This document shows positions 54,223-62,237 of a stretch of 64,000 nt of DNA, one piece after another. Numbering within the stretch: the first letter of the stretch is position 1; every line of letters starts with the position of its first letter. Origin of the DNA: Micromonospora sp. U21 (GTDB lineage: Bacteria; Actinomycetota; Actinomycetes; Mycobacteriales; Micromonosporaceae). The position numbers and the translations under genes were made by a program. The DNA lies in contig NZ_JAGPYK010000006.1 in NCBI RefSeq assembly GCF_018070045.1, positions 124,001 to 188,000 on the forward strand, read 5' to 3'. Below the pieces are notes generated by a model. That model was not told the origin of the DNA. It searched no databases and worked only from the letters and a program-made list of their open reading frames with translations.

Positions 54223-55701
54223 TCAGGGGATGGGCCACTCGTGCACCGGCCGGTTGCTGTGCATCAGCGTCACGTAGTGCCGGACCACCTCGCGCAGCGC
54301 CGCCGGCCGGTCCAGGTGGTCGGCTGACTCCAGCCGGTGCAGCGTCTCCACCTGCCACGTCGCGCCGTTGCGGCCGGTCAGGCAGCGCTGCTCGATGATG
54401 CCGAGCAACCGGTCGCGCTCGCCCGGATCCAGCCCCCACCGGTCCAGGCCGTGGTGCGCCAACGGCAGCAGCCGGCGCAGCACCAGCTCGGTGACCGGCA
54501 GGTAGCCGAGGCCGGGCCAGTAGACCTGCGCGTCGATGCCGTACCGCGCGCAGCTGGTGAAGTTTTCCTCGGCGGCGCTGAACGACATCTGCGACCAGAG
54601 CGGCCGGTCCGACTCGGCCAGAGCCCGGACCAGGCCGAAGTAGAAGGCGCCGTTGGCGATGGTGTCCAGCACGGTGGGCCCGGCGGGCAGCACCCGGTTC
54701 TCCACCCGCAGGTGCGGCCGGCCGCGCGACACGTCGTACACGGGCCGGTTCCACCGGTAGACGGTGCCGTTGTGCAGCCGCAGCTCGGCGAGGTTGGGCA
54801 CCTCACCGGCGGCCAGCGCCTGCGCTGGGTCCTCCGGGTCGCAGACCGGCAGCAGCGCCGGGAAGTAGCGCACGTTCTCCTCGAACAGGTCGAACACGTT
54901 GGTGATCCAGCGTTCGCCGAACCAGACCCGGGGCCGTACGCCCTGTGCCTTGATCTCCTCCGAGCGGGTGTCGGTGGCCTGCTGGAACAGCGGGATGCGG
55001 GTCTCCCGCCACAGCTCACGGCCGAAGAACAGCGGCGCGTTCGCGCCGAGGGCGACCTGGATGCCGGCGATCGCCTGCGCGGCGTTCCAGTAGTCGGCGA
55101 ACTGCGCCGGACTGACCTGGAGGTGGAACTGCGTGCTGGTGCAGGCCGCCTCCGGGGTGATCGTGTCGGCGGTGACCGCCAACCGTTCCACACCGCTGAT
55201 GGCGATCGGCAGGTCCTCGCCCCGGGCGGCGAAGATCTGCTCGTTGAGCAGCGCGTAGCGGGGGTTGTGCGAGAGCGTCTCGGCGGTCAGGTGCTCCGGG
55301 CGCAGCGTCGGCAGGATGCCGATCATGACCATGTGGGCGCCGATCGCGCGGGCCTTCTCCTCGGCGGCGTTGAGGCTGGCCCGCACGTGCTCCTCGAACT
55401 CGGCGGTGCCGGTGCCGGTCAGCCGGCGGGGCGCCACGTTGATCTCGATGTTGAACTGGCCCAGTTCGGTCTGGAAGCTCGGGTCGGCGATCGCCGCCAG
55501 CACGTCGGCGTTGCGCATCGCCGGCATCGACTCCTGGTCGACCAGGTTCAGCTCGATCTCCAGCCCCGTCAGCGGCCGGTCGATGTCGAACCGCGACTCG
55601 CGCAGCATCTCGGCGAAGACGTCCAGGCACCGGCGGACCTTGTCCCGGTAGCGGGCGCGGTCCTCCCGGCTGAAGGTCCGTACGCCGACATCCTCGCCCA
55701 T
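54223..55701 (-). CDS. Glutamate-cysteine ligase family protein (GCS2-like)
   Basis: A 492-residue ATP-grasp-like ligase of the GCS2 group. LTGLEIELNLVDQESMPAMR contains the usual GLE-E acidic pair, ELGQFNIEINVAPRRLTG follows, then STQFHLQVSPAQFADYWNAA and FGANAPLFFG-like strands. It may form a gamma-glutamyl amide; mycothiol-producing actinomycetes do not need glutathione, so another amine is likely. The ATG at 55701 has a weak AGGGTGG site. Confidence 0.88.
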   Translation of the reverse strand: MGEDVGVRTFSREDRARYRDKVRRCLDVFAEMLRESRFDIDRPLTGLEIELNLVDQESMPAMRNADVLAAIADPSFQTELGQFNIEINVAPRRLTGTGTAEFEEHVRASLNAAEEKARAIGAHMVMIGILPTLRPEHLTAETLSHNPRYALLNEQIFAARGEDLPIAISGVERLAVTADTITPEAACTSTQFHLQVSPAQFADYWNAAQAIAGIQVALGANAPLFFGRELWRETRIPLFQQATDTRSEEIKAQGVRPRVWFGERWITNVFDLFEENVRYFPALLPVCDPEDPAQALAAGEVPNLAELRLHNGTVYRWNRPVYDVSRGRPHLRVENRVLPAGPTVLDTIANGAFYFGLVRALAESDRPLWSQMSFSAAEENFTSCARYGIDAQVYWPGLGYLPVTELVLRRLLPLAHHGLDRWGLDPGERDRLLGIIEQRCLTGRNGATWQVETLHRLESADHLDRPAALREVVRHYVTLMHSNRPVHEWPIP

Positions 55702-55876
55702 GGTCACCACCCTGTCACCGCTGGTCCCCCTAACCTCGCACGTGTCGGGCGGGCGGGGAAGACCCGAGAGTCCCTTCCTACCCAGCTGCGAGCGTGGTGA
55801 TCCCTGTCGCGCCCGCGTGGTCCGCTCCGGTGCGGCCGGCCCGCACCGCTAGCATTGCCGTCCGAGAGGTGGTGGC

Positions 55877-56221
55877 GTGGGAATGCGTGAGAAGGTGACC
55901 CGGCTCTTCGTCGCGGCGGCGATCGCCGAGGCGTGCTCGTGGTTGGCCCTGCTCGTCGGCATGGTGGTCAAGTACGGACCGCCGGAGAACGAGCTGGGCG
56001 TCAAGATCTTCGGCCCGATCCACGGCGGCCTGTTCATCGCCTACGTCCTCCTGGTGCTGGCGGTGGCCCGGCTGCACCGGTGGAGCCTGCTGGCCACGGT
56101 CGTGGCGCTGGCCTGCGCGGTGCCGCCGTTCGCCACCCTGGCCTACGAGCGGTGGGCCCGCCGTCGGGGCATGCTCGACACCGCCCGCCGACCGGCCCGC
56201 GAGCCCGCCCCGGTCGGCTGA
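55877..56221 (+). CDS. DUF3817 membrane protein
   Basis: A 114-residue protein with three membrane helices (RLFVAAAIAEACSWLALLVG, HGGLFIAYVLLVLAVARL, and LLATVVALACAVPPFATL). KIFGPIHGGLFIAYV is the conserved centre of DUF3817, which is widespread in actinomycetes next to unrelated genes. The GTG at 55877 follows GAGGTGGTGGC; ATG 55883 is an alternative. TAGCAT near 55850 could be the -10 promoter element. Confidence 0.88.
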   Translation: MGMREKVTRLFVAAAIAEACSWLALLVGMVVKYGPPENELGVKIFGPIHGGLFIAYVLLVLAVARLHRWSLLATVVALACAVPPFATLAYERWARRRGMLDTARRPAREPAPVG

Positions 56222-56262
56222 GCGGCACGTCGCACTGATCCGGCCCGGGCCGCGCTGACCGG

Positions 56263-57141
56263 TCAGTCGGCCAGGAAGTCGGCGAGTACGGCGGCCAGCG
56301 CCTCCGGCGCCTCCTCGGCCATGTGATGGCCCGAGTCGATCGACGTCGCCCGCACGTCGTCGGCCCACTCCCGCCAGATCGCCGTCGGATCACCGTGCAG
56401 CTCCACCATGTCGTCGCGTTCGGCCGAGACGAACAGCACCGGGCAGCCGATCTTCCGCCCGGCGGCCCGGTCCGCTTCGTCGGCCGTCTGGTCCGGGCCG
56501 AGGCCCGCCCGGTAGTCCTCGCACATCGCGTGCACCGTTGCCGGGTCGTGGATCGCCCGGGAGTAGTCCGCGTACGCCTCCTCGCCCATGTCGGCGGGGG
56601 AGCCGCCGTACCAGGCGTCCGGATCCGCGTTGATCACCCGTTCCGCCGGCTTGTCGGTCTGGCCGAGGAAGAACCAGTGCCACCAGCGGGCGGCGAACCG
56701 GGCGTCGCAGGCGGCCAGCGCGGCACCGATCGGCACCCCGTCGAGCACACCGAGGCGGCTGACCCGATCCGGGTGGTCCAGCGCGGTGCGCATCGCCGCG
56801 TACGCGCCCCGGTCGTGGCCGACCACCGCGGCCCGCTCGTGGCCGAGCGCGTCGAGCAGCGCGACCACGTCGCGGGCCATCGCCCGCTTGGCGTACGCGG
56901 AGTGGTCGGCGGTCTCCGCCGGCTTCGTCGACCCGCCGTACCCGCGCAGGTCGGGGCAGATCACCGTGTGCCGCTCGGCGAGCAGCGGTGCCACCCGGTG
57001 CCAGGTCGCGTGGGTGCGGGGGTGGCCGTGCAGCAGCACCACCGGCGAGCCGGACCCGCCGTGGCGCACCCGCAGGCGTACCGGGCCGACGTCGATCTCA
57101 TCAAGGGTGAATCCGGGAAACATGCCGGTGCCGGTGCCCAC
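56263..57141 (-). CDS. Alpha/beta hydrolase, haloacetate dehalogenase-like
   Basis: A 292-residue alpha/beta hydrolase. VVLLHGHPRTHATWHRVAPL holds the oxyanion hole, and AAVVGHDRGAYAAMRTALDH has the nucleophile elbow with Asp (Asp110), not Ser. ERDDMVELHGDP and SGHHMAEEAPE supply the acid and the catalytic histidine. An Asp nucleophile in GHDRG is characteristic of epoxide hydrolases and (fluoro)acetate dehalogenases; the tryptophans in WWHWFF are also seen in the latter. Substrate is not proved. The ATG at 57141 is plausible, with a second in-frame ATG six codons later. Confidence 0.85.
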   Translation of the reverse strand: MGTGTGMFPGFTLDEIDVGPVRLRVRHGGSGSPVVLLHGHPRTHATWHRVAPLLAERHTVICPDLRGYGGSTKPAETADHSAYAKRAMARDVVALLDALGHERAAVVGHDRGAYAAMRTALDHPDRVSRLGVLDGVPIGAALAACDARFAARWWHWFFLGQTDKPAERVINADPDAWYGGSPADMGEEAYADYSRAIHDPATVHAMCEDYRAGLGPDQTADEADRAAGRKIGCPVLFVSAERDDMVELHGDPTAIWREWADDVRATSIDSGHHMAEEAPEALAAVLADFLAD

Positions 57142-57173
57142 CCTGCCAGGCCCGGAAACCCGGACCCGGCCGG

Positions 57174-57743
57174 TCAGGTCAGCGCGGACCAGACCGCGAC
57201 GCCGGCGAGCAGCAGCGCGCCCAGGACCGCCTGCAACAGCAGCGGCGGGCCGAGATGCGACCAGAGCGTCGCGGTACGCGGGGTGAGCAGCTGCCCGGTG
57301 GTGAGATTGACGATCCGCTCGATCCGCGGCGGCAGCTCCGGGTCGCGTTGCGGGCGCAGGGTGAGCTGCACGTGGTCGGCCGGGTGCAGGGCGCTCTGCG
57401 GCAGGTGGCCGTGCAGCTCAACCTCGCAGAGCTGGCCGGCGGTGTTGCGCAGCCGCACCGGGGTGACCAGGTACTCCGGGCCCTGCTTCAGCTCCTTCCA
57501 GCGCCGCCGGGTGCCGCCGCTCCCGGCCGGGAAGAGCGAGCGCAGCAGCAGGGCGGGAAGCCGGGCGAACGCGGCTGCGGCGAGCACCGCGACCAGTACC
57601 GGCTGGCCGATGCGCACCTCGCGCGTGTAGCCGTCGAGCAGGCGGACCAACCGCCCGGTGACGATCCGCTCCGTCGGGTGAACGATCCGTCGGGTATCGA
57701 GTCCGCTGTCCATCTCCACCACCGAGAGTCCGCTTCCTTTCAC
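57174..57743 (-). CDS. Membrane protein of unknown function, 189 aa
   Basis: Hydrophobic helices at about 47-68 (VLVAVLAAAAFARLPALLLR) and 165-188 (LLLQAVLGALLLAGVAVWSA) enclose a cytoplasmic or outer domain with RRRWKELKQGPEYLVTPVRL and LTLRPQRDPELPPRIERIVN. No family recognised. It is on the same strand as the hydrolase, 32 bases upstream of it, so the two are probably cotranscribed. The start at 57743 (GTG) or at an in-frame ATG ten codons later. Confidence 0.6.
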   Translation of the reverse strand: MKGSGLSVVEMDSGLDTRRIVHPTERIVTGRLVRLLDGYTREVRIGQPVLVAVLAAAAFARLPALLLRSLFPAGSGGTRRRWKELKQGPEYLVTPVRLRNTAGQLCEVELHGHLPQSALHPADHVQLTLRPQRDPELPPRIERIVNLTTGQLLTPRTATLWSHLGPPLLLQAVLGALLLAGVAVWSALT

Positions 57744-57864
57744 GCATCGTATCGACGTCCCCGGTTGAACGACGTGAATGAAACCTGGTCACGGGCTCAC
57801 GGCCGCGAGGTGACATCCCGGGCGACCCGGGTAAGCGGGGGGCCGAGCTGGAAAGGGGTCGAGC

Positions 57865-58989
57865 ATGCAGCTGTCCTTCCTGCGCCCGCTCTACGACCGA
57901 CCCGGGCCGTGGTGCTCGGTGTACCTGGACGCCTCCGCCGACACGGAGGACGCCCACCCGGCGCTGGCCCTGCGCTGGCGTGCCCTGGCGCGTCAACTGA
58001 ACGACCAGGGCGCGGACGAGGCGACCGTCGCCGCGCTGGACCGGGTGATCCGTGGCCACGACCCGATGGTCGGGGACTACGGCCTCGCGGTGTTCGCCAC
58101 CCGAGGCCAGGTGGTGCTCTCCGAGTACCTCTCCGCGCCACCACTGCGCGACCTGGCCAGTTACGCGCCACTGCCGCACGTGATGCCGCTGCTCGCCCAG
58201 CGCGGCGAGCAGGTGGCGTGGGTGCGGGTGCTGGCCGACCGGACCGGCGCCGACGCGGTGGCCGTCAGCGCGGGCGGCGTGCCCCGGCGTGCCCACATCG
58301 TCGGGCGGGAGGAATTCCAGCTGCGCCGGGTACAGCCCGGCGGCTGGTCGCAGTCGCGCTACCAGCGGGCCGCCATGGAGGCGTGGCACCACAATGCCGG
58401 CGACGTCACCGCCGCGACCGTGGAGCTGGCCGAGAAGGTCGGCGCCGACGTGGTGGTGGTCGCCGGCGACGTTCGGGCCACCGGGATGATCGCCGCACAG
58501 ATGCCGGAGCGGTGGCAGGACGCGGTGGTGCGCACCGACGCCGGGTCACGGGCCGGCGGCGCCGACCAGACGTTGCTGGACGACCTCACCGTGCAGACCA
58601 TCGCGGAGGTCGCGGACCAGCGGATCACCGCCGCGCTGGACCGGTTCGGCGTGCAGGAGGACGTCGGCGCCGGGCTCGACGCGGTCGTGAGGGCCCTGCA
58701 ACGCAACCAGGTGGACACCATGCTGATCGTCGACGATCCGTCGGCCAACGGCGAGCTGTGGGTCGGCCCCGAGCCGACCGAGATCGCCGTCGACGCTGGT
58801 CAGCTGGCGGCGATGTCGGTGCGCGACCCGCAACGGGTCCGCGCCGACGCGGCGCTGGTCCGGGCGCTGGTCGGCACCGACGCGGCGCTGACCGTACTGG
58901 GTGCGGACGAGGCGCCCGAGCTCACCGACGGCGTCGGCGCGGTGCTGCGGTACGTCGATGCCAGCACGCCCGGGCGCGGCAATGGCTGA
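57865..58989 (+). CDS. Vms1/eRF1-like (Rv2629-type) protein
   Basis: A 374-residue protein. The N-terminal 150 residues (LSFLRPLYDRPGPWCSVYLD) and the middle region with FQLRRVQPGGWSQSRYQRAA match the Rv2629/Vms1 family, related to release factor eRF1. In eukaryotes Vms1 frees nascent chains from stalled ribosomes; the GGWSQSRYQR stretch corresponds to the catalytic GxxQ/GSQ loop. The C-terminal part resembles the Pelota/L7Ae-like end. In actinomycetes these proteins often accompany stress operons. It overlaps the TPP enzyme by eight bases. Confidence 0.82.
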   Translation: MQLSFLRPLYDRPGPWCSVYLDASADTEDAHPALALRWRALARQLNDQGADEATVAALDRVIRGHDPMVGDYGLAVFATRGQVVLSEYLSAPPLRDLASYAPLPHVMPLLAQRGEQVAWVRVLADRTGADAVAVSAGGVPRRAHIVGREEFQLRRVQPGGWSQSRYQRAAMEAWHHNAGDVTAATVELAEKVGADVVVVAGDVRATGMIAAQMPERWQDAVVRTDAGSRAGGADQTLLDDLTVQTIAEVADQRITAALDRFGVQEDVGAGLDAVVRALQRNQVDTMLIVDDPSANGELWVGPEPTEIAVDAGQLAAMSVRDPQRVRADAALVRALVGTDAALTVLGADEAPELTDGVGAVLRYVDASTPGRGNG

Positions 58990-60736
58990 GCGCAGCGTGG
59001 CCGACCTGTTGGTGGAGCGGCTCCTGGCCTGGCGGGTGCCGCGCGCCTTCGGCTACCCGGGCGCGGCGATCGCCCCGCTGGTCGAGGCGCTGGACCGCAC
59101 GGGCGGCGACCCGGCGTTCGTCCCGGCCCGGCACGAGGAGACCGCCTCGTTCATGGCCACCGGGCACGCCAAGTTCACCGGCGGCATCGGGATCTGCCTG
59201 GCCACCCAGGGGCCCAGCGCGGTGCAGCTGCTCAACGGCCTCTACGACGCGAAGTTGGACAGCACGCCGGTGGTGGCGATCATCGGCGAGGACATCTCCG
59301 GGCCGCTCGGCGGCGCGCACCAGCAGATCGGGCTCAGCCGGCTCTTCGGCGACGTGTGCAACCAGTTCGTGCAGTACGGCCGCAGACCCGAGGACGTACC
59401 CGCGCTGCTGGACCAGGCGTTCCGTACGGCGGTGGCGACCCGCAGCCCGACCTGCGTGGTGCTGCCCCGGCAGTTGCAGGAGGCCGTGGTGCCCGACCTG
59501 CAGCCGCAGTCCGTCGGCGTGATCTCGGCGACCCCGGGCGTGCCGCTGGCCCGGGTGTTGCCGCACGAGATGGACCTCGACGCCGCCGCGCAGCTGCTCG
59601 GCAGCGGTCAGCGCACGGCGATCCTGGTGGGCCAGGGTGGCCGGGGCGCGGCCGAGGAGATCATTGATCTGGCCGACCGGCTCGGCGCCGGCGTGGCCAC
59701 CTCGCTGCTGGGCAAGCCGGTGCTCGACGAGCGGCTGCCCTTCCACGCCGGCGTGCTCGGCGAGGTCGGCACCTCGGCCGCGGCCGAGCTGATGGGCGGC
59801 TGCGACACGCTGCTGATGGTGGGCACCAACGATCCGTGGACCGACTACTTCCCGATGCCCGGTCAGGCCCGCACCGTGCAGATCGACATCGACGGGCGGC
59901 GGATCGGCACCCGGTACCCGGCCGACGTGCCGCTCGTCGGTGACGCCGCCGAGACGCTGCGGGCGCTGCTGGCCCGGGTGCCCCACCGGCCCAACGGGCA
60001 GTGGCGCGTCACGGTGGAGCGCTCGGTGGACCGGTGGCGCTCGGCCGCGGCCGACCGGGCCGCCGCGCCGGCCGAACCGGTCAACCCGCAGCTCGTGCTC
60101 CAGGAGCTGTCCACCCGGTTGCCGCCCGTCGGCGCGGTCGCGGTGGACGTCGGCTCGGTCCTCTACTGGTACGCCCGGCACCTCGTCCTGCCACCCGGGG
60201 TGAACGCGCAGCTGTGCGGCACCCTCGGTTCGATGGGCTGCGCCCTGCCGTACGCGGTGGCCGCCAAGCTGGCCGCCCCCGACCGGCCGGTGGTCGCGCT
60301 GGTCGGCGCCGGGGCCATGCAGCTCAACGGGCTCGCCGAGCTGATCACCGTCGCGCACCTCTGGCAGGAGTGGCGGGATCCGCGGCTGGTGGTGCTGGTG
60401 CTCAACAACCGCGATCAGTCCGGCATGGGCGGCGGGCGGCAGACGTCGCCCGACCCGACGCAGCGCCGCCCGGACGTGCCGTACGCCGGCTGGGCCCGGC
60501 TGCTCGGGCTGCACGGCGTCCGGGTGGACCGCCCCGACCTGGTCGGTGCGGCCTGGGACGAGGCGCTCGCCGCGGACCGCCCGTGTGTGCTGGAGGCGGT
60601 GGTCGACGCCGCGGTGCCTTTCGCGCCGCCGGAGCCGGCCTTCGCCGACCTGCGAGGCCTGTACGCCAACGGGGAGGCCGCACGGCGGGTGCGCGAGCAG
60701 GTGGAGCTCACCGTGAAGGCGGAGGGCCTCGTTTAG
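58982..60736 (+). CDS. Thiamine-pyrophosphate enzyme, acetolactate synthase/pyruvate oxidase type
   Basis: A 584-residue TPP enzyme with three domains: pyrimidine-binding (1-180, with FVPARHEETASFMATGHAKF supplying the activating glutamate), central nucleotide-like (190-340) and diphosphate-binding (380-560). The diphosphate motif usually begins GDG; here it reads VALVGAGAMQLNGLAELITV and ends VVLVLNNRD. The replacement of Asp by Ala at a metal ligand is unusual and may change or abolish catalysis. The ATG at 58982 overlaps the Vms1-like gene by eight bases, so the two are coupled. Substrate unknown. Confidence 0.85.
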   Translation: MAERSVADLLVERLLAWRVPRAFGYPGAAIAPLVEALDRTGGDPAFVPARHEETASFMATGHAKFTGGIGICLATQGPSAVQLLNGLYDAKLDSTPVVAIIGEDISGPLGGAHQQIGLSRLFGDVCNQFVQYGRRPEDVPALLDQAFRTAVATRSPTCVVLPRQLQEAVVPDLQPQSVGVISATPGVPLARVLPHEMDLDAAAQLLGSGQRTAILVGQGGRGAAEEIIDLADRLGAGVATSLLGKPVLDERLPFHAGVLGEVGTSAAAELMGGCDTLLMVGTNDPWTDYFPMPGQARTVQIDIDGRRIGTRYPADVPLVGDAAETLRALLARVPHRPNGQWRVTVERSVDRWRSAAADRAAAPAEPVNPQLVLQELSTRLPPVGAVAVDVGSVLYWYARHLVLPPGVNAQLCGTLGSMGCALPYAVAAKLAAPDRPVVALVGAGAMQLNGLAELITVAHLWQEWRDPRLVVLVLNNRDQSGMGGGRQTSPDPTQRRPDVPYAGWARLLGLHGVRVDRPDLVGAAWDEALAADRPCVLEAVVDAAVPFAPPEPAFADLRGLYANGEAARRVREQVELTVKAEGLV

Positions 60737-60786
60737 GCGTAGCCCGCCGGGGCATCAGTAGTCGGCCCGAGGACGCTGGAGGTCAC

Positions 60787-61872
60787 ATGCTGGAGCCCGC
60801 CGACCGTCGTTACGGTCCCGCGCCCCTACCGCAGCCGCGCGGTCCACTCTCCGCGGCGGTGGCCGGGGCCCTGCGGCGTCCGCCGCACGACCTGCCGGCG
60901 GGCCTGGGCGCCGACCTCGACCCGGCGGACCCGCTGGCCGACGAGGATCTCCAGCTGACCCTGTTCCTCTGCTACGAGCTGCACTACCGGGGCTGGCGCG
61001 GGGTGGATGAGGGCTGGGAGTGGCAGCCGACGCTGCTGGCCCTGCGGGCTCGTGCCGAGCGGCCCTTCGAGGCGGCGCTGCGCCGGCTGGGCGCCCCGCC
61101 GCCGCTGCCGCCCGGCGGGGTGGCGTCAGGCCTGGCCGAGCTGGTCGCGGCCGACGACGGGCCTCCGCTGGCGGCCACCCTCCAGCGGCGTGCCGACCTC
61201 GCCCAGTTCCGCGAGTTCGTCGCCCACCGCTCGGTCTACCACCTGCGGGAGGCGGACCCGCACAGCTGGGCGCTGCCCCGCCTCGGCGGCCCGGCCAAGG
61301 CCGCCCTGGTGGAGATTCAGACCGACGAGTACGGCAACGGCCGGCTGGACCGGATGCACGCCGAGCTGTTCCGGCGCACGCTCGACCGGCTGGGCCTGGA
61401 CACCGGCTACGGCGCCTATCTCGACGCGGTACCCGCGGTGACGCTGGCGACCAACAACGTGATGTCGCTGTTCGGGCTGCACCGACGTCTGCGCGGCGCG
61501 CTGCTCGGTCACCTGGCCGCCTTCGAGATGACCTCTTCGGTGCCGAATCGCCGGTACGGCAACGGGCTGCGTCGGCTCGGCCTGGACGAGGTGGCCACCC
61601 GCTTCTACGACGAGCACGTCGAGGCCGACGCGGTGCACGAGCAGATCGCCGTGCACGACCTGTGCGGCGGTCTGGTCCGCGTCGAGCCGGCGCTGGCCGG
61701 CGACGTGCTCTTCGGTGCGGCGGCCGCACTCGCGGTGGACCGGCTGTTCGCCGTCCATCTGCTGGGCAGCTGGGCCGCCGGCCGCAGTTCGCTGCGGGCG
61801 CGCACCGCGCTGACCGTCTCGCTGCCCGCAACCGTGTCAGCTGCTGCGGGACCGCTGGCCGGCGTCGCCTGA
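60787..61872 (+). CDS. Iron-containing redox enzyme, heme-oxygenase fold
   Basis: A 361-residue all-helical protein. LQLTLFLCYELHYRGWRGVD contains a likely ligand Glu/His pair, and KAALVEIQTDEYGNGRLDRM then HAELFRRTLDRLGL holds E-x-x-x-D-E and H. EMTSSVPNRRYGNGLRRLGL and FYDEHVEADAVHEQIAVHDL complete the carboxylate/histidine set. This is the non-heme diiron group of heme-oxygenase-like oxidases (HDO), which act on fatty acids or amino acids. The ATG at 60787 has GGAGG upstream. Its 3' end overlaps the CDGSH gene by 36 bases, tail to tail. Confidence 0.85.
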   Translation: MLEPADRRYGPAPLPQPRGPLSAAVAGALRRPPHDLPAGLGADLDPADPLADEDLQLTLFLCYELHYRGWRGVDEGWEWQPTLLALRARAERPFEAALRRLGAPPPLPPGGVASGLAELVAADDGPPLAATLQRRADLAQFREFVAHRSVYHLREADPHSWALPRLGGPAKAALVEIQTDEYGNGRLDRMHAELFRRTLDRLGLDTGYGAYLDAVPAVTLATNNVMSLFGLHRRLRGALLGHLAAFEMTSSVPNRRYGNGLRRLGLDEVATRFYDEHVEADAVHEQIAVHDLCGGLVRVEPALAGDVLFGAAAALAVDRLFAVHLLGSWAAGRSSLRARTALTVSLPATVSAAAGPLAGVA

Positions 61873-62112
61873 CCGCGGCGGCCACCCCTCCCGGGCGGTG
61901 CCCGCGCGGAAGTCGACCATCTTGTGCGTGCCGTCGCAGAACGGCTTGAGCGCCGACCTGCCGCACCGGCACAGCGCCACCGTGCCCCGGCGGGTGTCGA
62001 TCCGCTCGCCGTCCGGGGTGACCAGGGCGAAGTCACCGCGGACCAGCAGCGGTCCGTCCCGGTACGGGGTGATCGTGGCGGCAGCGGGCTCGCTCGTGTC
62101 CTCGGTGCGCAT
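61837..62112 (-). CDS. CDGSH iron-sulfur protein
   Basis: A 91-residue protein with one CDGSH domain: CRCGRSALKPFCDGTH (48-63) gives Cys48, Cys50, Cys59 and His63 as ligands of a labile [2Fe-2S] cluster. It is likely a redox or cluster-transfer partner. The ATG at 62112 starts MRTEDTSEPAAATITPYRDG. It shares 36 bases of its 3' end with the heme-oxygenase-fold gene on the other strand. This pairing recurs in actinomycetes, in line with a shared function. Confidence 0.92.
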   Translation of the reverse strand: MRTEDTSEPAAATITPYRDGPLLVRGDFALVTPDGERIDTRRGTVALCRCGRSALKPFCDGTHKMVDFRAGTAREGWPPRSGDAGQRSRSS

Positions 62113-62237
62113 GAGCCCGGAAGTGCCCGCCCCGGCCCCGGCGAAACCCGAGCCGCCGTGCCGGGGCGTGGCCGGCCCGTTCGGGCCCACCCGACCCGCT
62201 GCCGCCGGGCACGGCGGATCGTCGTCGAACGCCGGTG

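Noticed and set aside
54337..55800. Plus-strand frame of 487 codons
   Set aside because: Shadow of the glutamate-cysteine-ligase-like gene.
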